Part shown: positions 35,817 through 43,207 of the stretch, one piece after another
Layout of the letters: every line of letters starts with the position of its first letter
Numbering within the stretch: the first letter of the stretch is position 1
Translations under genes and position numbers: made by a program
Notes under the pieces: generated by a model
Databases searched by the model: none
Told to the model about the DNA's origin: nothing
What the model saw: only the letters and a program-made list of their open reading frames with translations
NCBI RefSeq assembly: GCF_003477885.1
Contig: NZ_QUEE01000003.1
Span: forward strand, 372,001 to 436,000
Direction of reading: 5' to 3'
Length of the DNA stretch: 64,000 nucleotides
Source: Lachnotalea sp. AF33-28
GTDB taxonomy: Bacteria > Bacillota > Clostridia > Lachnospirales > Lachnospiraceae

Positions 35817-37256
35817 TTAATATGCCTTCCCCCAGTAAACCATGGCTTTCGCCGGCTTGCCGCAGACAGGGCATACATCCGTAATCTGCTCCTGCTCAAA
35901 GGGCATGCATCTGGAGGTTGCCGTAGTATCCTCCTTGATCTTCATCTCACATGCTTCATCGCCGCACCACATCATCTTTACAAATCCGGGTTTATTGGCG
36001 ATGGCGTCCTTAAATTCCTCATAGGTGGAAGCGCTGGTGGTGTGTGCCGCCAGATGGGCCTTTGCCCTTTCCAGCATATCCGCCTGCATCTGCTCCAACG
36101 TCTCCCCGATCTTAGCGGACAGTTCATCCAGAGATACGACGATCTTCTCTCTGGTATCCCTGCGGACGATCACCGCCTGATTCGCTTCAATATCCTTGGG
36201 ACCGACCTCCACGCGAAGCGGAATTCCGCGGATCTCCTGCTCGCTGAACTTCCATCCCGGGCTCTTATCGGAATCATCCACTTTCACCTTGTAGCCCGCC
36301 TCTATAAGCTGCGCTTTCAGCTCATAAGTTTTATCCAGCACACCTTCTTTATGCTGTGCAATCGGAACGATCATGACCTGAACCGGCGCAATTCTCGGAG
36401 GTAGCACCAGACCGCTGTCATCGCCATGTACCATGATGATCGCGCCGATAATACGGGTGGACATACCCCAGGATGTCTGGTGCACATACTGCAGCTGGTT
36501 CTCACGGTCGGAATACTGGATGCCGAACGCCTTCGCGAATCCGTCGCCGAAATTATGGCTGGTACCGGACTGCAGAGCCTTGCCGTCATGCATCAGCGCT
36601 TCTATCGTATAGGTGGACATGGCGCCTGCAAATTTTTCCTTATCGGTCTTCTTACCCTTGATCACCGGAATCGCCAGATACTGTTCACAGAAATCCGCAT
36701 AGATATTCAGCATCTGTATCGTGCGCGCTTCAGCTTCTTCTTCGGTGGCATGGGCGGTATGGCCTTCCTGCCATAAAAATTCAGCGGAACGCAGGAAAGG
36801 CCTGGTGGTCTTCTCCCAGCGCACAACAGAACACCACTGATTGTACAGCTTCGGAAGGTCCCTGTGGGACTGTATGATCTTAGAATAAAAATCGCAGAAC
36901 AGCGTCTCCGAAGTAGGCCTTACGCACAGGCGTTCTTCCAGTTTTTCCAGGCCGCCCTGTGTCACCCAGGCAACCTCCGGGGCAAAGCCCTCCACATGAT
37001 CCTTCTCCTTCTGCAGCAGGCTTTCCGGAATGAACATGGGCATGTATACATTCTCCACTCCGGTTTCCTTAAACTTCTCATCCAGCGCCTTCTGAATGTT
37101 CTCCCAGATCGCATAGCCGTTGGGACGTATGATCATGCATCCTTTTACATTGGAATACTCCACCAGTTCGGCTTTCTTCACCACATCCGTATACCACTGA
37201 GCAAAATCGTCGTTCATGGACGTGATGGCTTCTACAAGTTTCTTTTCTTTCGCCAT
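35817..37256 (-). CDS. proS: Prolyl-tRNA synthetase (short, archaeal/eukaryote-like type)
   Basis: 479 residues. Charges tRNA-Pro. Class II motifs are visible (FLWQEGHTAH, GDDSGLVLPPRIAPVQ), followed by the anticodon-binding domain and a C-terminal zinc-type domain (MMWCGDEACE...DVCPVCGKPAKAMVYWGKAY, partial). There is no large editing insertion, so this is the short form rather than the long bacterial E. coli type. GGAGGAGAGGAG lies before the ATG. It is controlled by a T-box leader (37343-37613). Confidence 0.94.
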   Translation of the reverse strand: MAKEKKLVEAITSMNDDFAQWYTDVVKKAELVEYSNVKGCMIIRPNGYAIWENIQKALDEKFKETGVENVYMPMFIPESLLQKEKDHVEGFAPEVAWVTQGGLEKLEERLCVRPTSETLFCDFYSKIIQSHRDLPKLYNQWCSVVRWEKTTRPFLRSAEFLWQEGHTAHATEEEAEARTIQMLNIYADFCEQYLAIPVIKGKKTDKEKFAGAMSTYTIEALMHDGKALQSGTSHNFGDGFAKAFGIQYSDRENQLQYVHQTSWGMSTRIIGAIIMVHGDDSGLVLPPRIAPVQVMIVPIAQHKEGVLDKTYELKAQLIEAGYKVKVDDSDKSPGWKFSEQEIRGIPLRVEVGPKDIEANQAVIVRRDTREKIVVSLDELSAKIGETLEQMQADMLERAKAHLAAHTTSASTYEEFKDAIANKPGFVKMMWCGDEACEMKIKEDTTATSRCMPFEQEQITDVCPVCGKPAKAMVYWGKAY

Positions 37257-37286
37257 TTCTTTTCTCCTCTCCTCCGGATTATAAAT

Positions 37287-37337
37287 AGGTATCCCTTTAC
37301 CGGGATTTCACCGCCTGCGGCCGGCCGCATCGGCGGC
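37287..37337 (-). repeat. Leader hairpin element (upstream of proS)
   Basis: Minus strand: GCCGCAGGCGG, then AAATCCC-GGTAAA-GGGAT, ending 30 bases before the proS ATG. It lies after the T-box terminator. It is the same two-hairpin arrangement as upstream of ileS and of the oxidoreductase gene at 60998. Confidence 0.65.
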
Positions 37338-37342
37338 ATAAT

Positions 37343-37613
37343 AAAAAGTCCATCCTCCCTCTGTATTCACAAAGGGACCGATGGACTTAAATCGGCGGTA
37401 CCACCCTTATTAACTGCCGGCGGCAGTTCTCTTCTCATTCCGTTATCGCCGGAGATACGCCGTGCTCTTCGCACGGGGCTCCAAGGCCGGTTCCGGTTCC
37501 GCATAAGAAATGCCTTTCACCGCTGGCATTCTCTCTGAACATATGGGGAGGCCGTACTATTCCTCTTCATCGCCACGTTTAGCTGCCGGCCAAAAGAGCC
37601 GGATCATTTTAGT
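37343..37613 (-). ncRNA. T-box riboswitch of proS
   Basis: The minus strand contains the T-box sequence AAGGGTGGTACCGCCG (37393-37408). It is followed by a terminator stem (AAGTCCATC with GATGGACTT, 37343-37388) and a T-run. Stem I runs from AATAGTACG to CTTGGAGC, and GAACCGGCC just before CTTGGAGC places CCG (Pro) as the likely specifier codon. Uncharged tRNA-Pro would prevent termination. This fills most of the 37257-37644 gap. Confidence 0.9.
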
Positions 37614-37619
37614 ACTGTC

Positions 37620-37648
37620 ATTGTATGCGATCGATTCATTTTTGTCAA
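37620..37648 (-). promoter_or_regulatory. Promoter of the proS T-box transcript
   Basis: Consensus TTGACA (37643-37648) and TACAAT (37620-37625) are separated by exactly 17 bases. The -35 overlaps the stop codon of the small ORF at 37645-37779. Confidence 0.85.
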
Positions 37649-37779
37649 GCGTTTCCGCATTTTCCATAAACAGTGGGCGCCGTCCCTCCGGGCTGTCCGT
37701 TAACCGGTTTGGGCGGCTCATCCTTTTGGGGAAATTCCACCGGCGCAGGAGCCGGCTGATCATTTTTCTCTTTTTCCAT
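37645..37779 (-). CDS. Possible 44-residue proline-rich small protein
   Basis: The frame starts MEKEKNDQPAPAPVEF and ends VYGKCGNA, with GAGGAG 4 bases before the ATG. It is rich in Pro, charged at the N-terminus and has one Cys; I recognise no family. Its TGA lies inside the proS -35 box. It could be a real small protein or an accidental frame. Confidence 0.4.
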   Translation of the reverse strand: MEKEKNDQPAPAPVEFPQKDEPPKPVNGQPGGTAPTVYGKCGNA

Positions 37780-37859
37780 GGTTCTCCTCATCATTGCATA
37801 GGTTTTCATACAACGGTTTCCATGGAATTAGTCTGTGCGCATCAGAGCTCAAATATACG

Positions 37860-38408
37860 TCAAGCGTACTGTATGGCGTCCTTCACTTCCAGAGATGTCT
37901 TTTCATCCACCAGCAGGCGGATCAGTTCCAGGCCCAGATCGATGGCAAATCCTAAACCTCTGGCCGTTGTGATATTGCCGTCCGTCACCACTCCGTCCTT
38001 CACCCGGTCAGCCCCGATCAGCTTATCCTCAAAACCGGGATAACAGGTGGCCCGCTTTCCTTTTAATAGTCCCAGACCACCAAGGACGCTGGGCGCAGCG
38101 CAGATCGCGGCCAGACGTTTTCCTTTTTCAGCGGCCCGGCACAGCTCCTGCGCCAGCGCGGCACAAGCCCCCAGGAGTTTTGTTCCACCTCCGCCCCCGG
38201 GTAAAAACAACAGATCCGCATCGGATACATCGGTTTCGGTCAGCAGCCTGTCCGCCATGACCGTGATGCCGTGTGCGCCGGTCACTTCCCTGTGATCCGA
38301 TATGGATACCAGTTCCACAATCACGCTGCCCCGTCTTAAAATATCCACCACCGCCAAGCATTCCACCTCTTCCAGTCCATCTGCCATAAATGCATACACT
38401 TTACTCAT
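37860..38408 (-). CDS. DJ-1/PfpI-family protein
   Basis: 182 residues from the ATG at 38408 (GGAGG upstream). The DJ-1/ThiJ fold shows FMADGLEEVE (conserved Glu), LFLPGGGGG and the nucleophilic Cys in AAICAAPSVLG. Bacterial relatives are chaperone/deglycase-like stress proteins or amidotransferase-like enzymes; the exact role here is unknown. The open frame continues upstream into the palindromic repeat, but that part is not coding. Confidence 0.9.
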   Translation of the reverse strand: MSKVYAFMADGLEEVECLAVVDILRRGSVIVELVSISDHREVTGAHGITVMADRLLTETDVSDADLLFLPGGGGGTKLLGACAALAQELCRAAEKGKRLAAICAAPSVLGGLGLLKGKRATCYPGFEDKLIGADRVKDGVVTDGNITTARGLGFAIDLGLELIRLLVDEKTSLEVKDAIQYA

Positions 38409-38435
38409 ACTATCAGCCTCCAATCCTGATTTATT

Positions 38436-38492
38436 GTTACTATCACAGTTACTGTAAACTTCCCGCACATGACGGGGTATGTTCCTCATTGG
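38436..38492 (+). mobile_element. Fragment F: older MITE copy interrupted by copy B
   Basis: Starts GTTACTATCAC and continues CTGTAAACTTCCCGCACATGACGGGG and TCCTCATTGG (pieces of the family's left arm; strings shown in part). At 38493 the sequence restarts with a complete element, so copy B inserted into this one. Confidence 0.65.
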
Positions 38493-38699
38493 GTTACTAT
38501 TCACAGATGCCGTAAAGTTTCCGCGCATGGCGGGGCAGAGTATGGTCCTCATTGGGACACGCTCTCGCTCCGTGAAGCGCGCAGCGGTTCTAACGCTGCA
38601 AACTACGCAGCGAAAGAACCGGCGGGCTTCAAGGGATCCCAATGAGGACCATACTCTGCCCCGCCATGCGCTGCTTTACCGCCAACCGTGAATAGTAAC
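38493..38699. mobile_element. Palindromic MITE-like element, copy B (207 bp) with near-perfect target duplication
   Basis: Starts GTTACTATTCAC and ends GTGAATAGTAAC (perfect terminal inverted repeats). The long arms 38523-38557 and 38637-38671 pair perfectly over 35 bp, and an inner hairpin (GGTTCT...AGAACC) fills the centre. Flanks are CTCATTGG (38485-38492) and CACATTGG (38700-38707), which match at 7 of 8 bases. It lies between the DJ-1 gene and the CYTH gene and encodes nothing. Confidence 0.88.
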
Positions 38700-38757
38700 C
38701 ACATTGGGGCATAAAAAATACCTTTTATCTGCATTCTGTTAATATACCTGCTGACAT

Positions 38758-38817
38758 GGTATAATGTCGACAGATATTATACCGCGCTGATTTTCGTACG
38801 CGCAGCGGACAATTTCC
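38758..38817 (+). repeat. TATAAT-palindrome element, copy 3 (upstream of the CYTH gene)
   Basis: GGTATAATGTC (38758-38768) pairs with GATATTATACC (38773-38783), loop GACA; then GCGCTGATTTTCG and the GGACAATTTCC flank shared with copy 2. It ends about 20 bases before the CYTH start, in the same orientation to the gene as the fba and nagA copies. Confidence 0.75.
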
Positions 38818-38838
38818 TCATTAGAAAGGAGCCACATC

Positions 38839-39297
38839 ATGGAAATCGAAAGAAAATTTTTAGTTACCCGCCTGCCGGAAAATCTCTCCGATTATGCGTA
38901 CCACAACATTGAGCAGGCCTACCTGTGCACGGATCCCGTGGTCCGCATACGCAGACAGGACGAAGAATACTATCTGACCTACAAAGGGAGGGGCATGATG
39001 GTCCGCGAGGAATATAATCTGCCTCTGACAAAGGCGGCGTATCTTCATTTAAAAGAAAAAGCGGACGGTAACATCGTCTCCAAAAAGCGGGTGCTGATTC
39101 CGCTTGAGGGGAACCTGAAAGCGGAGCTGGATCTGTTTTATTCCCCGCTGCCGGATCTGGTCATCGCTGAGGTAGAATTTCCCGATGAAGAATCGGCAAA
39201 CAGTTTTCAGCCTCCCAGCTGGTTTGGCCAGGACGTGACCTTCGACTCCCACTACCACAACAGCTACTTATCCACCGTCACTGTGAAAGAGCCATAA
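38839..39297 (+). CDS. CYTH-domain phosphatase-like protein
   Basis: 152 residues. The signature EIERKFL at the N-terminus and the charged beta-tunnel strands (RIRRQDEEYYLTYKG, KRVLIPL, KAELDLF, AEVEFP) define a CYTH domain. Bacterial single-domain members are usually triphosphatases acting on inorganic tripolyphosphate or ThTP. AAAGGAG lies before the ATG. Its last 20 bases overlap the end of the convergent Crp/Fnr gene. Confidence 0.9.
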   Translation: MEIERKFLVTRLPENLSDYAYHNIEQAYLCTDPVVRIRRQDEEYYLTYKGRGMMVREEYNLPLTKAAYLHLKEKADGNIVSKKRVLIPLEGNLKAELDLFYSPLPDLVIAEVEFPDEESANSFQPPSWFGQDVTFDSHYHNSYLSTVTVKEP

Positions 39298-39946
39298 GCC
39301 CATCCACATTCAGCAGCCGTATTTTCCCTCGTGAGACCGCCACCAGGCCTTCTCCGGAAAAATATTTCAGCATCCGTGAAACAACTTCCCGAGCGCTGCC
39401 CAGATGGTTGGCAATCTGCTCATGGGTGAGCGTCAGGGTATCGCTTTGCTCCAATGCGCTCTCATCCAGCAGAAATCTGGCCAGCCTCTTATCAAAGCTT
39501 AAGAACAGCACCTGCTCCATGATATCCATCACATCGGACATCCTGGAGCTTAGCAGTTCATTGGTAAAACCCGCGATGCTGACCTGTTCTTTAAAGAGCC
39601 GGTCATAGATGCCGGCAGGGATCCTCACCGCTTCCGTATCCATTTCTGCGGAAATATAGACATCAAAATTTATATTTCTCATAATGCAGGATGCCGAAAA
39701 CAGACAGACATCCCGATCCAGCAGCCGGAACAGAGTGACCTCTTTTCCTTCTGCAGTTATGCTGTACACACGCACCCTGCCGCTCACCAGCAGAAACAGC
39801 CCGTTGCAGTCCTCTCTGCCCGCATGCAGCAGCGTCCCCGCCTTATAATAAACAGGCATGGAGGCCGCTGTCAGCGCATTGCGGGCACTCTGATTGATCT
39901 CTTTCCAAAATGGCAGCAATTCCGCCAGGTAATATTCCTTATCCAC
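39278..39946 (-). CDS. Crp/Fnr-family transcriptional regulator
   Basis: 222 residues from a GTG. It has an N-terminal cyclic-nucleotide-binding-like beta barrel (about 15-125) and a C-terminal winged helix (LTHEQIANHLGSAREVVSRMLKYF, shown in part, about 165-222). There is no clustered Cys set for an Fnr iron-sulfur centre, and the phosphate-binding cassette of CRP is not clear, so the signal is unknown. It overlaps the CYTH gene tail-to-tail by 20 bases. Confidence 0.9.
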   Translation of the reverse strand: MDKEYYLAELLPFWKEINQSARNALTAASMPVYYKAGTLLHAGREDCNGLFLLVSGRVRVYSITAEGKEVTLFRLLDRDVCLFSASCIMRNINFDVYISAEMDTEAVRIPAGIYDRLFKEQVSIAGFTNELLSSRMSDVMDIMEQVLFLSFDKRLARFLLDESALEQSDTLTLTHEQIANHLGSAREVVSRMLKYFSGEGLVAVSRGKIRLLNVDGLMALSQ

Positions 39947-40030
39947 GCAGCCGCACTCTTTCCTTTTTCTTTAAATAGTTCACACCGTTACATATCTATG
40001 TAGATATTGTACCTGCTGTAAAGCCGCAAA

Positions 40031-41167
40031 TCAATATAAATCCTTCCGGGTTCTTTCATCTTCACCTTCTCCAAACACTTCTTCTGCCGCCTTTAAATAA
40101 CCGTAGCCGTATAGATCGTCCGGCTGCAGATAGCTGGTTTCCGTCCACTCGTTCCAGCTGTTAACCGTAATTAAAGGCGCCTGTTTGGGATGGCTGTCCG
40201 CATATTCCTTTGCCATCCTGAAACCCGCGCGCACCGCTTCGGGCGTATTGTTTTTGACAACGCCTGCCCTCATTCCGATAAATCTGGGATTATTGTCCCA
40301 CCCTATGGATATATGCGGAAAATAGGGGATATCAAACTCCCGGTCCAGCCGTTTCCATTCTTTTTTTACATCCTTCAGGATCTCTGTGTAATCCCGGTCA
40401 ATATCTGCAAAATGAACAAACTGATAGTGGGTGATGCTGGAAAATCCCAGTTTTTGTACCGCTTCGCCCTCTGTCCTGCATCCGGATCCGTCCAGTCCGG
40501 AGAGGTTCAGCACATCACCGTAAACTGTCAGCTGCAAATGCAGCCCGGGAAAACCCGCTTTTACTGTTTCCTCTCTAAACCACTCCAACGCTTCTCTGGT
40601 CTTTGATGCACCTCCCAGTCCATTTACGAGATTTCCCAGATCATAAATCTGAAATACAGGTTCCCCGTCAATCAGATAATAGTTGGGCTGCTTGAAATAT
40701 TTCTCGATCACCCGATGGCAGACTGTTTCAAATTCATCTCTGTCTGCCGCCCCCTTCCAGATCACATCTTCCTGGTCCCAGGAAAGCCTGATATCCCAGG
40801 TGTGGTTCACATCATGATTTGCCCACATGAGATAAAATTTCATTTTGTCTCTGTTATCAGCCTTCAGAAAACCGTCATTGAGACAATTTTCCAAAAAAGG
40901 CCTCCCATCATACCAATACCAGTCATAAATAAAAACATTGATGCCGTGGCTGGCCGCCGCATCAATTTCCATTTCCATCACATGCGGATCCGCTTCATCC
41001 ACATACCCCCAAAGAGGCCTCCTGGGCCAGGTATGGCCCTGATATTTCGGCGCGGCGTTCTTTACTGTCTGCCATTCTCCCATGCCTTCCGGCCAAAACA
41101 TACGCGTTCTCGTTTCTCTTCCGGTATAAGCAGGCCATACATAGGCCGCCACATCATAGTTTCCCAT
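40031..41167 (-). CDS. GH99-like / WbsX-type glycan-active protein
   Basis: 378 residues. It resembles the GH99-like WbsX domain found in glycan clusters: YDVAAYVWPAYTG at the start, SHGINVFIYDWYWYDGRPFLE, a DIDRDYTEILKDV block and TVNSWNEWTETSYLQPD near the end. GH99 enzymes are endo-alpha-mannosidases, which would fit the GH38 alpha-mannosidase 2 kb away. WbsX-like proteins are otherwise linked to polysaccharide synthesis. No signal peptide. GGAAAGGAA lies before the ATG. Confidence 0.75.
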   Translation of the reverse strand: MGNYDVAAYVWPAYTGRETRTRMFWPEGMGEWQTVKNAAPKYQGHTWPRRPLWGYVDEADPHVMEMEIDAAASHGINVFIYDWYWYDGRPFLENCLNDGFLKADNRDKMKFYLMWANHDVNHTWDIRLSWDQEDVIWKGAADRDEFETVCHRVIEKYFKQPNYYLIDGEPVFQIYDLGNLVNGLGGASKTREALEWFREETVKAGFPGLHLQLTVYGDVLNLSGLDGSGCRTEGEAVQKLGFSSITHYQFVHFADIDRDYTEILKDVKKEWKRLDREFDIPYFPHISIGWDNNPRFIGMRAGVVKNNTPEAVRAGFRMAKEYADSHPKQAPLITVNSWNEWTETSYLQPDDLYGYGYLKAAEEVFGEGEDERTRKDLY

Positions 41168-41274
41168 TTTTCCTTTCCTCTCCCCTTCTTTTTGAATTCT
41201 AACCGTTCATCTGACATATTACTATGGATTCCTGTTTTCTTCATTGTAACCAGTGCAGGGTTTAAAATCAACAG

Positions 41275-41307
41275 CAAAAAAGCCAATGCATTGACTGCAC
41301 TGGCTTT
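41275..41307 (-). terminator. Terminator of spoIIQ
   Basis: AAAGCCAGTGCA pairs with TGCATTGGCTTT (one mismatch), loop GTCAA; on the minus strand it runs into TTTTTT. It overlaps the last bases before the spoIIQ stop at 41314. Confidence 0.85.
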
Positions 41308-41313
41308 CACTTA

Positions 41314-42078
41314 TTACTGTATATAATCCAACGGATCAATCGGAGCCCCGTCCTTTGTCATGCTGAAATACACGTTGCTGCCTTCCACAACATAATACTT
41401 AGTGGGATCTGCCACGCAGCCCAGGACATCCCCGGCCTTTACCTCGTCGCCGATCGACACCGGAATATCCTTCAGCTGTCCGATTTTGGCCTGGTAATTA
41501 TCCCCCAGGTCCAGAACCATAAAGTCGCCGATTTCCTCATTATGATCGATCGTTATTACCTTGGCGTCCACGGGGCAGAGCACTTCTGTACCTACTTCTC
41601 CCTGGATCACAATGGCGGGATTGCATTTATACTGATCCAGCGTGGGGAAATAGATGGTAGAATCCATGCTGTAGTCCAGCACTACATTGCCCTGTACCGG
41701 CCAGCTTATCTTGTCGTCGGATGAAAAATGCAGTTTGGGAACTGCGGGTTTTTCGATTTCAGGTTCCACGGTCGCAGCCACATCGGTCTGCGGTTCCTCG
41801 GTTACTGCTTCGGTTGTGGTTTCCTCCACGGTGGGCTGTACATTGACCACTACATTCTCAGTGGTTTCTTCCTCTGTAGGAGGTTCCGCGGTCTGTGTCG
41901 CTTTCACATAGTCGTCCTTTGGTGTGTCCAAATCAATGTACTGGCTCTGCTCCGGCTCTTCTTTTGTTCCATTGCGAAGAGAGAGGGTTCCCGCCACAGC
42001 GGCTGCGATTACCAGGCAGCCCAGAAGAAGCATCAGAGGCGCCTTTCCCCGAAACATATTATTAAATTTTCTTTTCAC
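41314..42078 (-). CDS. spoIIQ: SpoIIQ-like membrane-anchored M23-domain protein
   Basis: 254 residues from the GTG at 42078 (GAGG 7 bases upstream). One N-terminal transmembrane helix (about 13-33) is followed by a long Thr/Glu/Pro-rich linker (about 40-115) and a LytM/M23 fold (about 125-254). The zinc ligands of active M23 peptidases (HxH and HxxxD) are not seen: VYFSMTKDG replaces the usual HLHFE-like strand. It follows spoIID, the order known in Clostridia (spoIID-spoIIQ), so I call it SpoIIQ, the forespore protein that binds SpoIIIAH across the intermembrane space. Confidence 0.8.
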   Translation of the reverse strand: MKRKFNNMFRGKAPLMLLLGCLVIAAAVAGTLSLRNGTKEEPEQSQYIDLDTPKDDYVKATQTAEPPTEEETTENVVVNVQPTVEETTTEAVTEEPQTDVAATVEPEIEKPAVPKLHFSSDDKISWPVQGNVVLDYSMDSTIYFPTLDQYKCNPAIVIQGEVGTEVLCPVDAKVITIDHNEEIGDFMVLDLGDNYQAKIGQLKDIPVSIGDEVKAGDVLGCVADPTKYYVVEGSNVYFSMTKDGAPIDPLDYIQ

Positions 42079-42223
42079 AATATTCACCTCGATTCCAGTC
42101 AGCCTTTGGCTGTTCTATGGTATTAGTCTTGCCTGAAATCGTAGGCTTATTCTTTTTCAAAATTAAAAATCTGACATGTTTTGTTAATTAAACCGGCCTC
42201 TCTTTTGTCCGGCAGCGCTGTTA

Positions 42224-43135
42224 TTAAAACTCCGATGCGAGCTCTATGTTCTTATAATAATAGTTCAGGATCTCTTCAAAGGTGCTGCCGTTTTCAGCCA
42301 TCTGCGCCGCGCCCCACTGGCTTAAACCGAATCCGTGCCCGTCTCCCTGGCATACGATGCGTATCTTATCCTCAAAGGATTCGATGGTAAAGCTCGGGGA
42401 ACTTAAACCCAGCGCTTCCTGAATTTCTTCTCCTTTATATAATGCGGTGCCGATCTGGATCGCGGTGATATATCCGCCTTCATCCCGTTCCACAATCTGT
42501 ACCGTATCCATGATCCCGGAAGCGGACAGGCCGGTATCGCCGTGCAGCTCCTGAATTCTTTTTACAAATTCATCGGGAGTCCATGTGCTGATGGACAGAA
42601 AGCCTTCATAAGAAACATCGTCGCTGGCCACAGGCATGAGGTAGGGGCGCTGCTCCCCGCCGGACCTGGTATATCCCGCACAGGCATGATGGAACATGGC
42701 GTCGATATATCCGCCTTCATATTTCAGCGTCCGCCCCGCAGTGGCGGCCACAGCATTTTCAAGATTTTTGTAGTATTCTGTATATCTGTCTCCCCACTCT
42801 TTTTTCATCTGTGACAGTGTTTTATAAGCGATGCTTAAGGTGTCAGCCGATACTTCTCCCTGTCCCTGCAGCATCTGGTACAGATAAGTTCTGGCAATCA
42901 CAGCCTGGCTCTGGAGCGCTGCCGCCGGATATTCGGGCGGAATCTGTTCCGCCAGTATATAGATAACAAAATTCTCCAGGTCCATCTGTTCGCCTTCTAC
43001 TATAATAGTCTTCCCGCTATAATCCAGTTCATTCTTCTGCCGCTCGATCTGGCCGGTCCAAATCAGGGTGATGAGATAAGGGAGGCACATCGAGATGACG
43101 GCCCATCCAAGCATTTGCAGCATTTTTTGTTTCAT
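42224..43135 (-). CDS. spoIID: Stage II sporulation protein D (lytic transglycosylase)
   Basis: 303 residues from the ATG at 43135. One N-terminal transmembrane helix precedes the SpoIID domain, with SQAVIARTYLYQM, YIDAMFHHACAGYTRSGGEQ (partial), and the C-terminal GDGHGFGLSQWGAAQMA. It cleaves peptidoglycan during engulfment together with SpoIIP and SpoIIM. The ribosome binding site GGGGAG sits inside a 17-bp hairpin arm, and a sigma-E-like -10 (CATACAAT) lies in the loop and right arm. spoIIQ follows 145 bases downstream. Confidence 0.93.
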   Translation of the reverse strand: MKQKMLQMLGWAVISMCLPYLITLIWTGQIERQKNELDYSGKTIIVEGEQMDLENFVIYILAEQIPPEYPAAALQSQAVIARTYLYQMLQGQGEVSADTLSIAYKTLSQMKKEWGDRYTEYYKNLENAVAATAGRTLKYEGGYIDAMFHHACAGYTRSGGEQRPYLMPVASDDVSYEGFLSISTWTPDEFVKRIQELHGDTGLSASGIMDTVQIVERDEGGYITAIQIGTALYKGEEIQEALGLSSPSFTIESFEDKIRIVCQGDGHGFGLSQWGAAQMAENGSTFEEILNYYYKNIELASEF

Positions 43136-43139
43136 GAAC

Positions 43140-43201
43140 AATTTCTCCCCGCATACTTTGATATCTCTATCATTGTATGCGGGGAGAAATTAGTACATGC
43201 A
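43140..43201 (-). promoter_or_regulatory. Hairpin over the spoIID ribosome binding site with a sigma-E-like promoter
   Basis: The arms 43140-43156 and 43175-43191 pair perfectly over 17 bp with an 18-base loop; the arm next to spoIID contains its GGGGAG. CATACAAT (43172-43179) fits the sigma-E -10 consensus; TGCATGTA (43194-43201), 14 bases upstream, is a weaker -35 match. A start from this promoter would omit the upstream arm and leave the binding site free. Confidence 0.55.
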
Positions 43202-43207
43202 ATCCTT

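Noticed and set aside
37860..38642. Longer open frame for the DJ-1 protein starting MGSLEARRFF
   Set aside because: The extension is read from MITE copy B; an identical peptide appears from copy C at 57820-58116. The GGAGG-preceded ATG at 38408 is the true start.
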